Assembly (NCBI RefSeq): GCF_024704835.1
Contig: NZ_JAMXBE010000004.1
Span: forward strand, 1-64,000
Source of the DNA: Parapedobacter tibetensis
GTDB taxonomy: Bacteria > Bacteroidota > Bacteroidia > Sphingobacteriales > Sphingobacteriaceae
Reading direction: 5' to 3'
DNA length: 64,000 nt
Shown here: piece after piece, positions 60,745 to 64,000 of the stretch
Layout: each line of letters starts with the position of its first letter
Position numbering within the stretch: the stretch's first letter is position 1
Notes under the pieces: model-generated
Database searches by the model: none
The model's input: only the letters and a program-made list of their open reading frames with translations
Told to the model about the DNA's origin: nothing
Position numbers and translations under genes: made by a program

Positions 60745-63700
60745 TCAATTCAACAACTCATCAAACATGATGGAAACATAATACATGCCCCCTACGGAAG
60801 GATTACCCCATCCCGTGGTGTAAAGCTTATTGCCGATATTCGTACCACCTAGCTTGATGATGGATTTGATATGAGGAATTTTCTTGCTTACCTGTGCATC
60901 AAATGTAGAGAAGGCGGGAATGATGCTGTGCCGTTCAATATTGACCGCCGGGGTACCCATCGTACTATTCCACAGCATTTCGGTTTGATGGCGGAAGGTA
61001 AGACCGAAACCCCATCCTGTGCGATTGACATCGCGGTTGGAGAAACCTAGGTTGAATCGGTATTTGGGCGAATTGAAGAACGTAACGAACGAAGGATCAC
61101 TTTCGCGCAGCTCATCCTCATTGAGCAATACATTCTGCGTTACATTGCCCGTTGCGGTGTATCCATTTCCGATTGAGTAGTCTAATCCAATACCCCAGCC
61201 AGAGTTCTTGAGTATCTGGGGTGCATTCACGGGCATGCTGTACACATTACGTCGTGTGGGGTCGGCTAGGTCTGCAATGGTTCCTGAGGGGTCGCGCAGC
61301 TGCACCAGCACCGCCGTGCCTTCAAAAGTAAGGAAGCGGTTGTAATAGTAAAAAAGGTCTACAAAAAACCGGTTGTCGATAACACTTTTATAGCCGATTT
61401 CGTAAGTTTCAACACGTTCGGGCTCCCACTCCTTGAATTGATAACGCGTGATATTGCCGCTTTGGACATCCGATAGCGCGTATACGGGGTTATCAATCAT
61501 GTTATACCGCTCGCGAAATAGAGGTAAACCTCCCACTAATCTCGCCTGAGGCGTATTCAGGTCGATGTATTGATTTTGTGTAGTAGGTATGCGGAAACCA
61601 CGTTGGAACGACGCCCTGAAATTATGGTCTTCGGCCACGGTAAATACGCCGGATATACGGGGACTAAATTGCCCTTTGAAATTTTCGTTTTTATCATAGC
61701 GTAGGGAAGCCGTAAGCTTGAAAACATCGTTGAAACTACGGCCTGCCTGTATATAGGCGCCATACTCCCGAATATTAAATTCCTCTTCATTATCGTCCAA
61801 AGCGAAGAGCGTCCCTTCCGAGTTAAGGTCATAAACGCGGTAATTTGCCCCGGCGATGATTTCTACGATGGCCGGATCGATCTGGCGTTTGAAATTATAC
61901 ATCGCTTCAGCATGGTATAGGTTGGAGCGGTCAAGGAAATTCGCGCCCATAGGTATCGCACGGGTCTTGATATCTGCCATGGTCGCATCAAACTCGGAGC
62001 CGCCCGGAAGGAACATACCATTGGCGTCATCCAAAGCAGGGGCCATGGCACCGTTCATCCACTGCACGCGGTTGTTGGCTGCATGGGTATTAGCCACTAC
62101 CTGCCCTTGTTGTAAAGCTTGTTCATGTGTGGCACCCCCTTCCCGGGCGGTTTGATACGTTTGCAGTAATGCACCTGCATATTGCTGGTAGGCATTACCC
62201 ACAAAATCAGTCGCGCCGGCTCCAATGGCCGTTTGGAGATAACGCTGGCTCATTAAGCTTCCCAGCACGCCAAGTGCATGCGCATCTCCCGAGTTTTCAC
62301 GCGTAGTATACCCCCGCACGAAAAAATTGTCTCCACGTACTTCCGCCTTGTATTGCCCCATGGTGAAATTCTGTATGTTGTAGCGATCTGCGGCAGTATA
62401 TACGGCCGACCCCTTACCCCAATTGGCTTGTAAAATCGCTTCCACATTATCATTGACTCGATAATGCAGCGATGCGTTCAGCTTCAAGCTTTTTGCAGGA
62501 TAATCCGTCAATTGTTGTTCGGAATAGCCTGGTGCCGGCTGGTAATATTGGGGCACCATATTCTGAAAAATAGTGCGGGCAGCTGTAAGTTGAGCCGCAG
62601 GGTCAGCCCCTGCTATAAATTGCGGAAGTGTGGTGCCCTCTTGATTTATTGGTCGCGTAAATATTGCACCCAAAGCCGCTGAAGTACCATTCGAACCATC
62701 TCCAGGCATCCCATTACCATAGAGAACATCGTACATATTTGCACCCACATCACCATACCAGTTGACTCCGTCGTAAGTGGGATTTTCATTCACATTGCCC
62801 ACATTGTTTTCAAGATTGGTGTTATTGGTAAAGCTCTGGTCGCGGTAGTCCGTGGCCTGCCAATCATCGGCAGTCAGATACGCCACATTCGCTTTGAAAG
62901 CAAATTTATTGTTAAAGGCTTTGGCAAAGCGGACGGCCACATCATAAAAAGCCGTGTTTTGCTGTGTACGATTGGAAGCGCTCATCATCCCCGTCTTGAC
63001 GTAGGCACTCACCCCTTGGTAATCAAAAGGCGATTTACTGTTCATCAACAGGAGTCCATTGATGGCATTGGGCCCATACAGTGCCGATGCCGCGCCTGGC
63101 AAAAGTTCCACACTCGCTACATCCAATTCAGACATACCCACCACATTGCCCACTGGGAAGTTCAACCCCGGGGCTTGGTTGTCCATGCCATCCACGAGCT
63201 GTACCAAGCGGGTGTTGCCATTTGCGCCGAACCCACGGGTACTTACGGAACGGAAGGTGAGTGATTGGGTGCTCATTTCTACACCCTTGAGGTTTTGGAG
63301 TGCATCATAAAACGTAGGTTGCGGACTTGATCGGATACCCAATATATTCAACTTCTCGATGGAAACCGGTGATTTGATAACACTTTCCTCCACCCGCGAC
63401 GCCGAAACAACCACTTCCGATGCCATAATGGATTGCTCCTCCAAGGCAATGGTCAATGTTGCCGTAGATTGATCGACGATTATTTCCTGAGTGGCAAAGC
63501 CAATGGAAGAAACCAGCAAGGTCAACGGTGGCGCATCATTTATATTCAACGTAAACCGACCCTCATTGTTGGTGGTGGTACCCGCTACCTTGCCTTTTAC
63601 GTGGATGCTTACCCCGATGAGTGGAGCATTAGACGTGGCGTTTGTAACGGTTCCCGAGATGGTGGTCTGTGCAAATACAGGATGGATGGATAAACTAAAT

Positions 63701-63753
63701 ACGGATAGCAACATACACCATCCGATTCTCTTGAGCGTAAGTGATCGTTTCAT
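60745..63753 (-). CDS. TonB-dependent receptor
   Basis: 1002 residues. Signal (LLSVFSLSIHPVFA then Q). The carboxypeptidase-like domain (~30-110; ISGTVTNATSNAPLIGVSIH) is followed by a plug with VVVSASRVEESVIKSPVSIE, STRGFGANGNTRLVQLVDGM and ELLPGAASALYGPNAINGLL. The barrel ends with GTNIGNKLYTTGWGNPSVGG. It is not of the SusC type (no SusD next to it). The barrel has a long loop, ~335-395, rich in Gly/Asn/Pro. The cargo is unknown. Upstream are two 18-bp tandem repeats (63764-63799), and a terminator follows. Confidence 0.9.
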   Translation of the reverse strand: MKRSLTLKRIGWCMLLSVFSLSIHPVFAQTTISGTVTNATSNAPLIGVSIHVKGKVAGTTTNNEGRFTLNINDAPPLTLLVSSIGFATQEIIVDQSTATLTIALEEQSIMASEVVVSASRVEESVIKSPVSIEKLNILGIRSSPQPTFYDALQNLKGVEMSTQSLTFRSVSTRGFGANGNTRLVQLVDGMDNQAPGLNFPVGNVVGMSELDVASVELLPGAASALYGPNAINGLLLMNSKSPFDYQGVSAYVKTGMMSASNRTQQNTAFYDVAVRFAKAFNNKFAFKANVAYLTADDWQATDYRDQSFTNNTNLENNVGNVNENPTYDGVNWYGDVGANMYDVLYGNGMPGDGSNGTSAALGAIFTRPINQEGTTLPQFIAGADPAAQLTAARTIFQNMVPQYYQPAPGYSEQQLTDYPAKSLKLNASLHYRVNDNVEAILQANWGKGSAVYTAADRYNIQNFTMGQYKAEVRGDNFFVRGYTTRENSGDAHALGVLGSLMSQRYLQTAIGAGATDFVGNAYQQYAGALLQTYQTAREGGATHEQALQQGQVVANTHAANNRVQWMNGAMAPALDDANGMFLPGGSEFDATMADIKTRAIPMGANFLDRSNLYHAEAMYNFKRQIDPAIVEIIAGANYRVYDLNSEGTLFALDDNEEEFNIREYGAYIQAGRSFNDVFKLTASLRYDKNENFKGQFSPRISGVFTVAEDHNFRASFQRGFRIPTTQNQYIDLNTPQARLVGGLPLFRERYNMIDNPVYALSDVQSGNITRYQFKEWEPERVETYEIGYKSVIDNRFFVDLFYYYNRFLTFEGTAVLVQLRDPSGTIADLADPTRRNVYSMPVNAPQILKNSGWGIGLDYSIGNGYTATGNVTQNVLLNEDELRESDPSFVTFFNSPKYRFNLGFSNRDVNRTGWGFGLTFRHQTEMLWNSTMGTPAVNIERHSIIPAFSTFDAQVSKKIPHIKSIIKLGGTNIGNKLYTTGWGNPSVGGMYYVSIMFDELLN

Positions 63754-63763
63754 AACCTAGCAG

Positions 63764-63799
63764 TTTATGTGGTTTATATACTTTATATGGTTTATATAC
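63764..63799. repeat. two tandem 18-bp repeats upstream of the TonB receptor gene
   Basis: TTTATGTGGTTTATATAC at 63764-63781 is followed directly by TTTATATGGTTTATATAC at 63782-63799, 17 of 18 bases identical. They lie 11 bp before the start codon, so they would fall in the leader or promoter and could be binding sites for a regulator. Confidence 0.7.
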
Positions 63800-63860
63800 A
63801 ATAATACGAAATATTCAATGATATTGGAAAAAATGTTAGTCGTTGTACATGGCAAACTAG

Positions 63861-63950
63861 CGTCATTGCGAGCAAGCGGGCTGAAATGAGTGTAGGAGCT
63901 GCTTCGTGGTCGCTCCACTTCTTATGCTAACGCGCTTGCTCGCAATGACG
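63861..63950. repeat. palindromic repeat element (GTCATTGCGAGC family)
   Basis: CGTCATTGCGAGCAAGCG (63861-63878) is a perfect inverted match of 63933-63950. The loop contains GGAGCTGCTTCG, also found in the copy inside the CHAP gene. Outside this element and the tandem repeats, 63754-64000 shows no gene. Confidence 0.85.
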
Positions 63951-64000
63951 ACAGACCGTATTTTGTTTAAATACGGTTGCCCTAGATAGCTAGAAAAACA

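Overview
The window looks like chromosome of a Bacteroidota bacterium, most likely of the Sphingobacteriaceae (a Parapedobacter/Pedobacter-type genome; genus not provable from this sequence). The reasons are four SusC/RagA- or TonB-type receptors with carboxypeptidase-like N-terminal domains, two more large outer-membrane barrels, three SusD/RagB lipoproteins, many lipobox lipoproteins, a malate:quinone oxidoreductase, and promoters of the Bacteroidota type (TTG ... TAnnTTTG). No tRNA, rRNA or CRISPR array was seen.

Layout. 1-8.0 kb: an XRE-type regulator, then a coupled gene string of small ORFs, a TlpA-like thioredoxin whose WCxxC tryptophan codon is TGA, a SusC and a SusD. 8.2-10.6 kb: a compact DUF6266 / small membrane protein / CHAP amidase / lipoprotein-with-C-terminal-TM set that resembles a phage-type lysis cassette. 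The CHAP gene carries two palindromic repeat elements read in frame. 10.6-28.9 kb: one 11-gene leftward operon with two SusC/SusD pairs, two fasciclin lipoproteins, DUF5007- and DUF5008-like lipoproteins, an alkaline-phosphatase-fold protein lacking canonical metal ligands, and three proteins ending in the same discoidin-like module. There is no glycoside hydrolase, so this is not an ordinary polysaccharide utilisation locus.

29.5-38.9 kb is mostly housekeeping: mqo, pnuC, an acyl-CoA-dehydrogenase-like flavoprotein, DinB, ispE, DUF1905, a PrxQ peroxiredoxin, a fatty-acid desaturase, a cold-shock protein with clear promoter and terminator, and a convergent DEAD-box helicase. 39.1-42.2 kb is a ZnuD-like TonB receptor plus a His-rich lipoprotein, preceded by a promoter overlapped by two palindromes.

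42.2-46.6 kb is an AT-richer islet (large outer-membrane barrel, secreted protein, decayed IS200/IS605 transposase) bounded by a near-perfect 24-nt direct repeat and lying next to xerD. 46.7-60.6 kb holds xerD, a MscS channel, ribE, an HD-PycTM fusion, a very large metallophosphoesterase / kinase-like / Omp85 fusion, a GAF-type protein, a UbiD decarboxylase and an ABC-2 exporter. 60.7-64 kb holds another TonB receptor with an upstream 18-bp tandem repeat and a palindromic repeat element.

The best candidates for undescribed biology are the two-pair SusCD operon with its apparent pseudo-phosphodiesterase, the lysis-like cassette with in-frame palindromic insertions, the three-domain outer-membrane fusion at 50.4-54.1 kb, and the repeat-bounded islet beside xerD.
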